Shown here piece by piece: positions 1 to 7,822 of a stretch of 64,000 nucleotides of DNA; position 1 is the stretch's first letter; the number at the start of each line of letters is the position of its first letter. The DNA is taken from positions 319,362-383,361 of the forward strand of contig NZ_LMEO01000012.1 of the NCBI RefSeq assembly GCF_001426375.1. Reading direction: 5' to 3'. The position numbers and the translations under genes were made by a program. The notes below the pieces were generated by a model, which was not told the DNA's origin, did no database searches, and saw only the letters and a program-made list of their open reading frames with translations. The stretch is from Paenibacillus sp. Root444D2. Its GTDB lineage: Bacteria; Bacillota; Bacilli; Paenibacillales; NBRC-103111.

Positions 1-139
1 CTTCAACAGTAGAGAACTCCTTGAATGTCACATAGCAATTAAGATGTACGAATCAGATAACCGCTATGAATAATCTCAATTGGATTTAATTGTTATATAG
101 CTAGATGAAAAGTTAGGGCATATTAAAGATCGCAATCAA

Positions 140-169
140 TTGAAAAACGATCAATTTGCTTGCTATCCT
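140..169 (+). promoter_or_regulatory. Possible promoter of the DUF1657 gene
   Basis: TTGAAA at 140-145 is followed after 18 bases by TATCCT at 164-169, about 30 bases before the start codon at 199. The -10 box is weak. DUF1657 genes are often sporulation-associated, so a forespore sigma factor could be used instead of the main one. Confidence 0.35.
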
Positions 170-198
170 ACACAAATCTTAATGAAGAGGTGTACAAC

Positions 199-405
199 AT
201 GACTGTAGCTTCTCAAGTAAAAACAACACTGGCTTCACTTAAAAGTGCGCAAGCAAGCTTAGAAACGTTTGCTCTAGGCACGCAAAATCAAGAGGCCAAA
301 CAGTTGTATGAAGCGGCCGCCTTATCTGCACAAGACATCGTAAATCAAGTCGCCTCCCGTGTGCAGCAATTAGAAAATGAAGAACCTCAGTACAAAGGCT
401 TCTAG
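199..405 (+). CDS. DUF1657 domain protein
   Basis: Small soluble protein of 68 residues belonging to the DUF1657 family by its opening (MTVASQVKTTLASLKSAQA) and its all-helical, Ala/Gln-rich body. There is no signal peptide or membrane segment. I chose the ATG at 199 because GAAGAGGTG lies six bases upstream and the family starts with this sequence; an in-frame ATG at 160 would add 13 unrelated residues. In Bacillus relatives such proteins are found near YetF/SpoVA-type spore membrane proteins, but no such neighbour is present here, so the function is unknown. A hairpin follows directly, so the gene is probably monocistronic. Confidence 0.85.
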   Translation: MTVASQVKTTLASLKSAQASLETFALGTQNQEAKQLYEAAALSAQDIVNQVASRVQQLENEEPQYKGF

Positions 406-415
406 TTAACAAACC

Positions 416-455
416 AAACCAGCCGGCTGCGAACAAACGCAGACGGTTGGTTTTG
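416..455 (+). terminator. Terminator after the DUF1657 gene
   Basis: Imperfect inverted repeat (AAACCAGCCGGCTGCG against CGCAGACGGTTGGTTT, pairing with two G-T wobbles) around a short A-rich loop, followed by TTTT. It starts 11 bases after the stop codon at 405. Confidence 0.65.
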
Positions 456-457
456 CA

Positions 458-535
458 TTAGAACAAGATAACGAATACTAGAGTAAATAAAACGAATAGA
501 ATTAATATGAGCAGTATCAGTTTTTCTTTTGGCAT
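458..535 (-). CDS. Very small single-membrane-span peptide (25 aa)
   Basis: A 25-residue frame beginning MPKEKL and continuing as an almost uninterrupted Leu/Ile/Phe/Val stretch to the stop, i.e. one predicted transmembrane helix with a short positively charged N-terminus. GAGG sits nine bases upstream of the ATG. It lies on the minus strand between the DUF1657 terminator and a 46-codon gene. I do not recognise a family. Small hydrophobic peptides of this kind occur in sporulating firmicutes, but nothing here proves expression. The support is the good start signal and the unusual purity of the hydrophobic stretch. Confidence 0.4.
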   Translation of the reverse strand: MPKEKLILLILILFVLFTLVFVILF

Positions 536-568
536 TGAAGCCGCCCTCGTTTCGGATTAGATTCCTAT

Positions 569-709
569 TTATTCCAATGGCTGACCGGATGATTTTCTTA
601 GCTCGTTTGCCAAACGATGAAATTCTTCTCTTGCCTCAGCATCCTCGGTTGCCAAATAAGCCGCAGACAAGAACGCAATGATTTTATTTGCATCTTCCAC
701 ACTTAACAT
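569..709 (-). CDS. Small hypothetical protein (46 aa)
   Basis: A 46-residue, charged, probably helical protein (MLSVEDANKIIAFLSAAYLA at its start, Glu/Arg-rich after that). The ATG at 709 has GAGGTG eight bases upstream. A longer frame running back into the peptidase gene exists but would overlap it by about 100 bases in a different frame, so I prefer this start. It follows the C1-type peptidase by 23 bases on the same strand and may be co-transcribed with it. No family recognised. Confidence 0.5.
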   Translation of the reverse strand: MLSVEDANKIIAFLSAAYLATEDAEAREEFHRLANELRKSSGQPLE

Positions 710-732
710 AGATTCAGCACCTCGCAGAAGTT

Positions 733-1491
733 TTATTTTCCGGTCCAATAATCGAACGTCATCACGTTGTTTTTGAAAAAGGAATAAGGCATGTAACAAT
801 AGCCTTGGTCTCCCCATGCTTTCCCCCACGAATTCCGCACAATGACTGTTCCCTGTCCCTTCTTCTTACCATCCTTATACCCGACGGCTAATAAGGCATG
901 CCCGCCTAACATTTGCTCTTTTTTTCGATTCGGGTACGGGATCCTCCCTGTTCTTGCCGCCAGTGGACTTTCGAAAGATTGATACAACCAGATTCCGAAG
1001 ACAACAGGCTGGCCATCAGCTAATGCAGCTTTGATCCCTGCCAAGTCATGAATCCGATGATATCCATCAATACGGTAGCTTCCTGCTGCAGCTTCCGCCT
1101 CTGAATCAGGCTTTTTTTTAAATTTGGCTATTCGATAAGGCCATTCGGCTTCTGGGCATACCCCTATTTTATGCAGCACTTTCATGCCATCGCGTACTGT
1201 GGCTCCCGAGTCCCAATTGATCGTACCCTCTAATTTACGCTCATGCCAATAATGAAAAAGGCGAGATAGCCGTAAAGTGGAATTTCGTTCTTGACGAAGC
1301 CAATACTCGCGCAGCCCGCTTACAATGGCATTCGATGTGCAAGAACCTAAATTCCCCTGATTCACGATAGGAGACAGTTCCTTGCGCAAATCTACTTTGC
1401 GGGGCAATTGCGATTCCCGGATATAATTGACGCTTCGGTAATAATAATCCCGAAAATCTCGCTGGTCCCGTTTAACCGTGTATTTACGCAT
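733..1491 (-). CDS. C1 (papain-like) family cysteine peptidase
   Basis: Papain-fold peptidase of 252 residues. The oxyanion Gln and catalytic Cys are in QGNLGSCTSNA (Q45, C51), the catalytic His is in GGHALLAVGY (H198) and the Asn is in RNSWGKAWGDQGY (N220), so the triad is intact. There is no signal peptide and only about 40 residues precede the catalytic core, so it resembles compact bacterial C1 enzymes without an inhibitory propeptide, and it is likely cytosolic or non-classically released. GGGGAGG lies seven bases before the ATG. Substrate unknown. The small 46-aa gene downstream may be a partner, but this is only positional. Confidence 0.85.
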   Translation of the reverse strand: MRKYTVKRDQRDFRDYYYRSVNYIRESQLPRKVDLRKELSPIVNQGNLGSCTSNAIVSGLREYWLRQERNSTLRLSRLFHYWHERKLEGTINWDSGATVRDGMKVLHKIGVCPEAEWPYRIAKFKKKPDSEAEAAAGSYRIDGYHRIHDLAGIKAALADGQPVVFGIWLYQSFESPLAARTGRIPYPNRKKEQMLGGHALLAVGYKDGKKKGQGTVIVRNSWGKAWGDQGYCYMPYSFFKNNVMTFDYWTGK

Positions 1492-1560
1492 CCCGTTGCC
1501 TCCCCACCGTTGTGTTAGCAGAATTGTACTTCAGTATATTCACCCATAGACTACAGCGTG

Positions 1561-1591
1561 CAAAAAGCACGCATCCCTATGGAATGCGTGC
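1561..1591 (-). terminator. Terminator after the glycosyltransferase
   Basis: On the minus strand GCACGCAT and ATGCGTGC pair around a nine-base loop and are followed by TTTTTG. It lies 14 bases past the stop of the glycosyltransferase gene. Confidence 0.8.
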
Positions 1592-1604
1592 AGGCTGTTG
1601 CAGA

Positions 1605-2573
1605 TTAATTTTTCATGGCTTTTTGATATATTTGTAAGTATTTTGTTGTCATTTGGTACGTTGTAAATCTACGAATGACATAACGACGAAGCTTTGCCGG
1701 ATGCGGATAATTCCCTTCCTTTACCTTTGCAACCATCTCGGAAACGGAACGACAGATTAATTGAGGAAACCCCGCCATAACTTCGGGTACCGCACCACGT
1801 CGCAATGCGATTACTGGTGTACCGCAGGCCATTGCCTCAATCATGACGAGTCCGAAAGGCTCTTCCCACAACGTTGGAAACAGCAAACAACTTGCATATT
1901 TGAGCAGCTTCTGTTTGTTCTTCCCTCCAACAGGACCCACAAAATGAATGTTGGGATTTCTTCTAATTCGAGGTGCAATCTCATTACGATAAAATGTTTG
2001 ATTTTTAATAGGTCCAGCAATAATAAGGTTTTTATTCGTTCTCTCCGCAATCTCAATCGCGTGCAGGACACCTTTCTCTCTCATAATACGTCCCATAAAT
2101 AACATGTAATTGCGCTTTTTATCACTGAATTCATATTCCCTGGGATTAAGTCCGTTATAAACATAATGTCCGCGATTTTTACCCATCACCATTCTAGCAC
2201 GTTTGGAAACATATACAGGAAGCTTCACCCAATGCTTCACAGGGAGATGCAACGTACACACCGTCGGAATATTCTGATTAAACCGTCCAAGCGCAGAACT
2301 GAATGTATGATCATGAATAACGTCAACATCCCGCGGCATATTATTCAAGACATACCTTGCTATTCCTTGGTTACGAAGACCCTTGGGGAACGGGACTAGC
2401 TTAGCACTGGTTCTACTGCCCCTTGCTGCAAATACGGTGACTTGATGTCCTCTTTGCACAAGGTTTTCGGTCAATTCATGCACAACTTTCTCCGTTCCTC
2501 CCTGGTTCCTGGGCGGCAGTTTCTGTGCATCTGGAAAGTTAGAAATCACCTGCACAATGTGAAGACGTTTCAT
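1605..2573 (-). CDS. Family 4 glycosyltransferase
   Basis: GT-B fold retaining glycosyltransferase of 322 residues, a little shorter than the usual 350-400. The N-terminal acceptor domain contains the glycine loop PRNQGGTEKVVHEL. The C-terminal nucleotide-sugar domain holds the GT4 E-x7-E signature in EEPFGLVMIEAMACGTPVIA. There is no signal peptide, and the protein is probably cytoplasmic and membrane-associated. The gene starts seven bases after galU stops, so the two form an operon: GalU supplies UDP-glucose and this enzyme probably uses it or a related donor for a cell-surface polymer or glycolipid. Acceptor not predictable. Confidence 0.85.
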   Translation of the reverse strand: MKRLHIVQVISNFPDAQKLPPRNQGGTEKVVHELTENLVQRGHQVTVFAARGSRTSAKLVPFPKGLRNQGIARYVLNNMPRDVDVIHDHTFSSALGRFNQNIPTVCTLHLPVKHWVKLPVYVSKRARMVMGKNRGHYVYNGLNPREYEFSDKKRNYMLFMGRIMREKGVLHAIEIAERTNKNLIIAGPIKNQTFYRNEIAPRIRRNPNIHFVGPVGGKNKQKLLKYASCLLFPTLWEEPFGLVMIEAMACGTPVIALRRGAVPEVMAGFPQLICRSVSEMVAKVKEGNYPHPAKLRRYVIRRFTTYQMTTKYLQIYQKAMKN

Positions 2574-2580
2574 TCCCCTA

Positions 2581-3465
2581 TCACTCCGTTTCTCTTAACA
2601 TTTTTTCTATGTGTTCGCGAAGCCATGGCCTCAGATTGGCTCTCTTGTTCGCTTCAGAAAGAATCGATGTTATAAATCCTCTATGGTTTCCAATGTCATG
2701 CCATTGTCCCTTTATCTCACAGGCAAAAATGGCTTCGATTTCGTTCAATGTAATCAGTGCGTCCGTTAATTGAATTTCTTTTCCTACGCCGGCTTTTTGA
2801 GTGGCCAATACCTCGAAAATCTGAGGTGTCAAAATGTAACGACCCAGGATGGCCAAATTAGACGGCGACATGGGAATAGCTGGTTTCTCAATTAGGTTTA
2901 ATACACTATGAAAACCTTCATTCAGGGCTTTAGCCTCTATAATTCCATACTCCGAAACGAACTGATCCTCGACTTCCTGTACACCAATAATTGACCTTTG
3001 ATATCGATTATAGTAATGAATTAATTGTGCTAATGCAGGCGTTTCGGCATCAAAAAACGTATCACCCAATAACACGGCAAAGGGTTCATTTTGAACGAAA
3101 GAGCGGGCGCACCAAATAGCATGTCCTAGCCCGAGCGGCTCGGTTTGGCGAATGTAGTGGAGGTTGGCTAGCTGGGTTGGCTCCTGCACACGCCCTAGAA
3201 GATCAAACTTTTGTCGCGTTCTTAGATAGCTCTCCAGTTCAAAAGCGGTATCGAAATGATCTTCGATCGCTTTCTTCCCTTTCCCAGTCACGATGATGAT
3301 GTCTTCAATGCCTGAAGCTACCGCTTCTTCTACGATAAATTGAATGGTTGGTTTATCTATGATAGGCAGCATTTCCTTGGGCATAGCTTTGGTCGCCGGT
3401 AGGAATCGCGTGCCCAGACCTGCTGCAGGTATGATCGCTTTTCGAATCTTCAAACATATCACCAT
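2581..3465 (-). CDS. galU: UTP--glucose-1-phosphate uridylyltransferase
   Basis: Makes UDP-glucose from UTP and glucose-1-phosphate. The 294-residue protein begins with the family signature KIRKAIIPAAGLGTRFLPAT followed by KAMPKEMLPIIDKPTIQ, and retains the GLGHAIWCA and EKP segments of GalU/GtaB. The first ATG at 3465 has a Shine-Dalgarno-like GAGAG directly against it. A TTG at 3453 (giving MKIRKAI..., as in relatives) lies four bases after GGTGAT and may be the real start. It is the first gene of a two-gene operon with the downstream glycosyltransferase and is divergent from the GH-D glycosidase gene. Confidence 0.93.
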   Translation of the reverse strand: MVICLKIRKAIIPAAGLGTRFLPATKAMPKEMLPIIDKPTIQFIVEEAVASGIEDIIIVTGKGKKAIEDHFDTAFELESYLRTRQKFDLLGRVQEPTQLANLHYIRQTEPLGLGHAIWCARSFVQNEPFAVLLGDTFFDAETPALAQLIHYYNRYQRSIIGVQEVEDQFVSEYGIIEAKALNEGFHSVLNLIEKPAIPMSPSNLAILGRYILTPQIFEVLATQKAGVGKEIQLTDALITLNEIEAIFACEIKGQWHDIGNHRGFITSILSEANKRANLRPWLREHIEKMLRETE

Positions 3466-3645
3466 CTCTCAAGTAAAATAACAAAGCTTTATTATGTTTA
3501 AAATATGCAAACCAGTTTGGAATGCCACGGACAACTATCTTTTTCACTCAAAATATACTGGTTAAAACAGGTCATAGGCACACGATAAACTTTCAGTTAT
3601 GATGAGGGTGTGAACATGATCAACTGACAGAAAGGAACAACCACC

Positions 3646-5907
3646 ATGACGATGACATCATTCACGAAAGTGTTACTTGGTTGCGCCAGTCTCTTATTCA
3701 CGTTGACCTTAGGGACTCAGACGACGGAAGCAAGGGAAAGTCAATTTACTAGAAATGGAACAGGGCCCCTCTATTGGAGCACTTATGAATATCAATACAC
3801 ACGTAATGCACCTATGAACGAGGCAGAATGGAAGAAAAACATTGATTGGATTGCAAGCGATTACAAAGCATCGGGCTATGACATGATAGCCTCCGACGGT
3901 TGGATTGAAGGTGCTCAGCACACAAATGAGAACGGTTACATTTTATCCCACAATGATAACTGGCAGCACGACTGGGCGTATTGGTCTACCTACATTCAAA
4001 ATAAAGGCATGAAGCTCGGTGTTTACTACAACCCTTTGTGGGTAACGCGGAGCGCCGCGGCAGATCCAACGAAAACAATCGTCGGAACGAACTACAAAAT
4101 TAGTGAAATTGCCAGCTCCGCAGATAAATTTAATGATGATTTGTATTGGGTAGATGTTACAAAACCCGGCGCCAAGGCGTATATTCAAGGCTATGTGAAT
4201 TACTTCAAGCAGCTAGGTGTTCCCTACCTGCGAATTGACTTTCTTTCTTGGTATGAAACCGGAACAGATAAAGGCAAGACGATTGGGGTTAATCATGGCT
4301 CTGAAAACTATCAGACGGCTCTAAAGTGGATGCAGGAAGCAGCCGGCGATGATATGGAATTAAGTCTCGTCATGCCTCATTTGAACAATCATGCTGCTGG
4401 CGAACTGCCATATGGTGATATGGTCCGAATCAATGAAGACCTCGCCCATGGCGGTTGGGAAAACTTGAGTGGTCAACGTCAAAATTGGGTGAACAGCTGG
4501 TCGCAGTGGGCAAATCCGTTCCAAGGATTTACAGGATTTTCCGACATCGCTGGCCGCGGTTCCAATATGATTCTGGATGGGGATTTCATCCGCATGAATA
4601 CTTTCAAAACGGATGAAGAGCGCAAAAGCATCATTCAATTATTCACCATGGCGGGATCACCTATTGCGATAACCGATCAGTATTCCACGATTGGCAATTC
4701 CGGCAGCTATTACAAAAACAAGAACATGCTTGAGCTCCATAATCAAGGATTCGTAGGCAAACCTTACTATAATAATGGGAAATCATTTAGCAGCGATCCG
4801 GCGGCAAGGAATTCAGAAAAATGGCTTGGACAACTACCAGACGGCAGCTGGGTGGTCGGGTTATTTAATCGGTCAGATGGTACAGCCACTCGTTCGGTCA
4901 ATTATCTGAAAGATTTGGGACTTACTGAATCAGCGAATACGACCGAGCTTTGGACAGGAACTAGCCTTGGGAAGCTTAGTGCCTACAGCCCGAACCTTGT
5001 GAAACATGCATCAAAGGTTGTCAAAATTGAACCTGAAGGCACGAAGCTCAATTATGCTGCTGAGGTTGCCACTTGGATGGGCGGTACGCATTTTAACAAT
5101 AATTATGCCGGTTATCAAGGGTTTGGTTTTGTGGATGGTTTGGGATTGACGGGGGCGAAAATCGTCTATGCTGTCCAGGCAGCTGAGGAAGGTGACTATG
5201 CGCTCACCTATCGTTATGCGAGTGCGTCAGGGATGAAGAGCTCTCTTCATGTAAGCGCAACTAATGATAAGGGAGTTGTGGTTCAACCTTCGCGGGTCGT
5301 TTCATTTGGTTCAACTTCAGCTTGGCAGACATGGAAGAACCAAGATGATCGTATCCATTTGAAAAAAGGTGTAAATCTGATTACTTTAGAACACACGGCC
5401 TCAGATACGGGTGAGGTTCACTTGGATGGTCTTGTGCTCGACAAGAATCGATTATCCGACATTGACTATTCGCTCCTTCAAAATGGGGATTTTGAAAGCG
5501 GTGACATTCGAGGTTGGTCGGAATGGCATCCAACAGGTCAGACAGCAAAGTACGGCGTTGATTCCTATGATGCGTATAAAGGTAAATACAAGCTCTATTT
5601 CTGGGACACCAAAGCCTATAAGCAAAGCATTCATCAGAAATTAACCGGTCTTCCGAATGGATCTTATACCGTCAGCGCATGGGTCAAAGAGACGTTATAT
5701 GGAAATAAGCCAACGACAGTCCGGATGGAGCTTAGTGAGTATGGTGCAAAGGCACTATACAAGAACATTATTCCTAGCAAAGGTTATCAACGCGTTCAAG
5801 CAACCGTTAACGTAACGAATGGCAGCTTGGATATCGGATTCTATGTGGATTCACCGGGTTTAACTTCTTTGCAAATCGATCAAGTATCGATTGAGAAGAT
5901 GGACTGA
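3646..5907 (+). CDS. Secreted clan GH-D glycosidase (GH27-like) with carbohydrate-binding domains
   Basis: Exported enzyme of 753 residues with a Sec signal peptide (cleavage near TTEA-R, about residue 29). Residues ~38-360 form a (beta/alpha)8 barrel of the GH27/GH36 type: YLRIDF carries the likely nucleophile D198, and RINED provides a likely acid/base D265. A beta-sandwich follows, then a CBM6/35-like domain (about 470-610) and a second jelly-roll module starting NGDFESGDIRGW (about 625-753). Known GH27 activities include alpha-galactosidase, beta-L-arabinopyranosidase and isomaltodextranase. The sequence differs enough from the usual YxKYDN alpha-galactosidases that I would not choose among them. 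Single gene, with a strong terminator right behind. Confidence 0.75.
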   Translation: MTMTSFTKVLLGCASLLFTLTLGTQTTEARESQFTRNGTGPLYWSTYEYQYTRNAPMNEAEWKKNIDWIASDYKASGYDMIASDGWIEGAQHTNENGYILSHNDNWQHDWAYWSTYIQNKGMKLGVYYNPLWVTRSAAADPTKTIVGTNYKISEIASSADKFNDDLYWVDVTKPGAKAYIQGYVNYFKQLGVPYLRIDFLSWYETGTDKGKTIGVNHGSENYQTALKWMQEAAGDDMELSLVMPHLNNHAAGELPYGDMVRINEDLAHGGWENLSGQRQNWVNSWSQWANPFQGFTGFSDIAGRGSNMILDGDFIRMNTFKTDEERKSIIQLFTMAGSPIAITDQYSTIGNSGSYYKNKNMLELHNQGFVGKPYYNNGKSFSSDPAARNSEKWLGQLPDGSWVVGLFNRSDGTATRSVNYLKDLGLTESANTTELWTGTSLGKLSAYSPNLVKHASKVVKIEPEGTKLNYAAEVATWMGGTHFNNNYAGYQGFGFVDGLGLTGAKIVYAVQAAEEGDYALTYRYASASGMKSSLHVSATNDKGVVVQPSRVVSFGSTSAWQTWKNQDDRIHLKKGVNLITLEHTASDTGEVHLDGLVLDKNRLSDIDYSLLQNGDFESGDIRGWSEWHPTGQTAKYGVDSYDAYKGKYKLYFWDTKAYKQSIHQKLTGLPNGSYTVSAWVKETLYGNKPTTVRMELSEYGAKALYKNIIPSKGYQRVQATVNVTNGSLDIGFYVDSPGLTSLQIDQVSIEKMD

Positions 5908-5920
5908 TTGAGCAGGAATA

Positions 5921-5960
5921 AAAAGGAGCTCGCCAGCTGTAGACTGGCCTGAGCTCCTTT
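5921..5960. terminator. Bidirectional terminator
   Basis: AAAAGGAGCTC and GAGCTCCTTT form the outer stem and GCCAG/CTGG the inner stem, with A and T tracts on both sides. It lies between the convergent GH-D glycosidase and ABM-monooxygenase genes and can serve both. Confidence 0.85.
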
Positions 5961-5992
5961 ACATATTACTATTAAAACACAAGACCTACTTT

Positions 5993-6283
5993 TTATACGG
6001 GTTGTCCCTGATAAGCTTTTACCTGTAAGGGAGCATTGAGGAAATTTCCAGCTTTACCAACGAAAGAAGTGAAGTGATCACTAGCATTATGACTGGCAAT
6101 TGCTGCTTGATCTTGCCAAACTTCAACCATGGTAAACTTATTTTCTACTTCTGTATCTTTGAGCAAATCGTATGAAATATTACCATCTTCAGCTCTCGAG
6201 GCAGCTATTAATGGTTGAATCTCGTTGAGAAAGGCTTCGTGTTTGGCTGGATAAACATTGAATTCTGCATGAATAATAATCAT
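5993..6283 (-). CDS. Antibiotic biosynthesis monooxygenase (ABM) domain protein, YgiN-like
   Basis: Small dimeric alpha/beta-barrel protein of 96 residues. The sequence IIIHAEFNVYPAKHEAFL...SRAEDGNISYDL...FTMVEVWQDQAAIASH follows the ABM/quinol monooxygenase (YgiN) pattern. Such proteins oxidise or handle quinols, and some only bind them. GGAGG lies upstream of the ATG at a somewhat long distance. It is the third gene after marR and a nitroreductase on the same strand, 36 bases behind the latter, which supports a role in quinone or electrophile detoxification. Confidence 0.85.
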   Translation of the reverse strand: MIIIHAEFNVYPAKHEAFLNEIQPLIAASRAEDGNISYDLLKDTEVENKFTMVEVWQDQAAIASHNASDHFTSFVGKAGNFLNAPLQVKAYQGQPV

Positions 6284-6319
6284 TGGACGTTAGTCCTCCA
6301 TTCTTCGATTAAGTAGTGA

Positions 6320-6958
6320 CTAGCTCCATTGCGTAATGGCATCGATAGGCAGACGTACGGATTTATGACCGCTATCCTGTGCTTTACCAATTGAAATAAG
6401 CATTACTGGAATATAACGATTTTTATCTAAGCCAAAAGCTTCGGCAATTTTATCTTTATCAAAGCCACCGATTGGATTTGTATCATAACCATGAGCGCGC
6501 GCTACAAGCATTAGCTGCATAGACACAAGTCCAGCATCAATAAGGACTGTTTCTTTATTTACAACCGGATCAAGTGCTGCGAAGTGTGGTTTAATTTTAG
6601 CTAGTGTCATTTCTTTTACCTCTAAAGGCATATAACCCAACTCGACCGCCTTGCCGAAAATTTCATCGGCATAATCCGAATTGTTTAAATCACCAAATAC
6701 AGCAATCACAGCTGATGATGTTTCGACTTGAACCTGGTTAAATTTAGCAAGTGGCGCAAGTGTTGCTTTACCTTCGGCACTTTCGATAACAACGAATCGC
6801 CAAGGCTGCATATTTACGGAAGAAGGCGCGAGTGTTGCTTCTTTCAGGATGTCAGTCATCTCTTCACGACTAATTTTGACGGATGGATTATACTTTTTTA
6901 TAGAACGGCGTCCAGTTATAATTTCTTTAAAATCGTTCGTGATTACGGTGTTATTCAT
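6320..6958 (-). CDS. Nitroreductase family protein (MhqN/YodC-like)
   Basis: FMN-dependent NAD(P)H oxidoreductase of 212 residues. GRRSIKKYNPSVKISREEM is the N-terminal FMN-phosphate binding segment and APSSVNMQPWRFVVI the second FMN loop, both diagnostic of the family. The length is normal. In B. subtilis the related MhqN and YodC are induced by quinones and controlled by MarR-type repressors. Here the gene starts 14 bases after a marR gene and precedes an ABM monooxygenase, so an analogous stress operon is likely. AAGGGGAAA precedes the ATG. Confidence 0.88.
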   Translation of the reverse strand: MNNTVITNDFKEIITGRRSIKKYNPSVKISREEMTDILKEATLAPSSVNMQPWRFVVIESAEGKATLAPLAKFNQVQVETSSAVIAVFGDLNNSDYADEIFGKAVELGYMPLEVKEMTLAKIKPHFAALDPVVNKETVLIDAGLVSMQLMLVARAHGYDTNPIGGFDKDKIAEAFGLDKNRYIPVMLISIGKAQDSGHKSVRLPIDAITQWS

Positions 6959-6972
6959 TGGTCATTTCCCCT

Positions 6973-7401
6973 TCAATATTGGCTAATATTCGTTAACATG
7001 CGTTGGAGCATATCAGAGAGCTTATTGCATTCTTCTTCGTTAAAATCTTTAAGCATCTGAGTAATGAATTGTGCTTTTTCTTCTTTAAAGGAAATGATTT
7101 CTGTTCGTCCATGATCGGTAAGACGTACGAGCGTGACCCGATTATCGCCAGGATTCATACGCCGTGAAACCATTCCGCTTGCTTCAAGTTGTTTTAAATG
7201 CCGTGTAACGGCTGCGCTGTCAATGTTAACCTCTTTTTGAAGCGTTGTTTGACTAATTTCATCCACCTGATAAAGCTGATGTAAAAGACGAAGCCGCGAC
7301 GGGCTAATACCCGTACAACGTTCAAATTTAGTGCTTATTTGTTTATTAAGGCTAAGAAATTTATCAAATAAACCAGTTTCGTTGACATAGGATTGGGTCA
7401 A
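6973..7401 (-). CDS. MarR family transcriptional regulator
   Basis: Winged-helix repressor of 142 residues with the MarR core (ISPSRLRLLHQLYQ, then TLQKEVNIDSAAVTRHLKQLE as recognition region and GDNRVTLVRLTDHGR as wing). I place the start at TTG 7401 because AAAGGAGG lies six bases upstream. A longer ATG frame from 7467 would read straight through the operator palindromes and would make the protein unusually long. It is the first gene of the operon with the nitroreductase and the ABM protein. The three palindromes at 7437-7478 are probably its own operator, so autorepression is likely. There is one Cys in the N-terminal helix region (FERCTG), a possible redox sensor; this is inference only. 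Confidence 0.88.
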   Translation of the reverse strand: MTQSYVNETGLFDKFLSLNKQISTKFERCTGISPSRLRLLHQLYQVDEISQTTLQKEVNIDSAAVTRHLKQLEASGMVSRRMNPGDNRVTLVRLTDHGRTEIISFKEEKAQFITQMLKDFNEEECNKLSDMLQRMLTNISQY

Positions 7402-7436
7402 AATATACCTCCTTTGAGACGGTTCATTCATAATAG

Positions 7437-7478
7437 TTGATAGCTCAATTGTTGATGCATCAATCATTGATATATCAA
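7437..7478. promoter_or_regulatory. Three evenly spaced operator palindromes for the MarR regulator
   Basis: Three 12-bp dyads at 7437-7448 (TTGATAGCTCAA), 7452-7463 (TTGATGCATCAA, perfect) and 7467-7478 (TTGATATATCAA, perfect). Their centres are exactly 15 bp apart. They cover the predicted transcription start and the early untranslated leader of the marR operon. Confidence 0.75.
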
Positions 7479-7480
7479 CT

Positions 7481-7509
7481 AATATAGAGGATCTTCGTTA
7501 AAACTTCAA
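7481..7509 (-). promoter_or_regulatory. Promoter of the marR-nitroreductase-ABM operon
   Basis: Read on the minus strand: TTGAAG at 7509-7504, a 17-base spacer, TATATT at 7486-7481. Transcription would start inside the first palindrome of the operator block. Confidence 0.7.
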
Positions 7510-7652
7510 GTGTTTCGTAAAATTAAGCCTTAGTAAATTGTGGAATTCTGCTCCACTGCTTACTTTCTATTGCGATGAATAGCCTCGTATCCGGCCCTAT
7601 ATTGGATTAGAATGGTCAGTCCTCCCGAATTGAATTCACACCAAAACAAATA

Positions 7653-7689
7653 CCCCGCCAATTGTGACATTTATCACGCTTGGCTGGGG
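7653..7689 (-). terminator. Probable terminator of the rhamnogalacturonan operon
   Basis: On the minus strand CCCCAGCCAA pairs with TTGGCGGGG (one bulge), with an inner GTGA/TCAC stem, followed by TATTTGTTTT. It lies about 130 bases past the stop of the CE12 gene, the last gene of the locus. Confidence 0.55.
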
Positions 7690-7766
7690 TTATATGTGGT
7701 ATTCATCACCCTGCTGGGGTTATTTAATACTCATCACCATTACTGGAGTATATGTGCTGCTCGCCA
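7681..7766. repeat. Degenerate 28-30 bp tandem repeats in the 7.5-7.8 kb gap
   Basis: Three decayed units (7681-7710, 7711-7738, 7739-7766) share a GCTGGGGTTAT...CTCATCACC pattern; a fourth, weaker one precedes them inside the terminator hairpin. The rest of the roughly 420-bp gap from 7402 to 7822 holds the marR operator and promoter and a terminator, with no gene. Confidence 0.45.
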
Positions 7767-7822
7767 CTCATAACTAGAATTCTACATCCTACTTCGATTG
7801 GGCTTCTATAGTCAGCCAATTA

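Noticed and set aside
1..139. Left window edge examined for the end of a gene
   Set aside because: No frame with coding character or a recognisable protein end was seen; it appears to be intergenic.
7402..7467. Longer marR frame starting at ATG 7467
   Set aside because: It would translate the operator palindromes and the predicted transcription start, and the SD fits the TTG at 7401.
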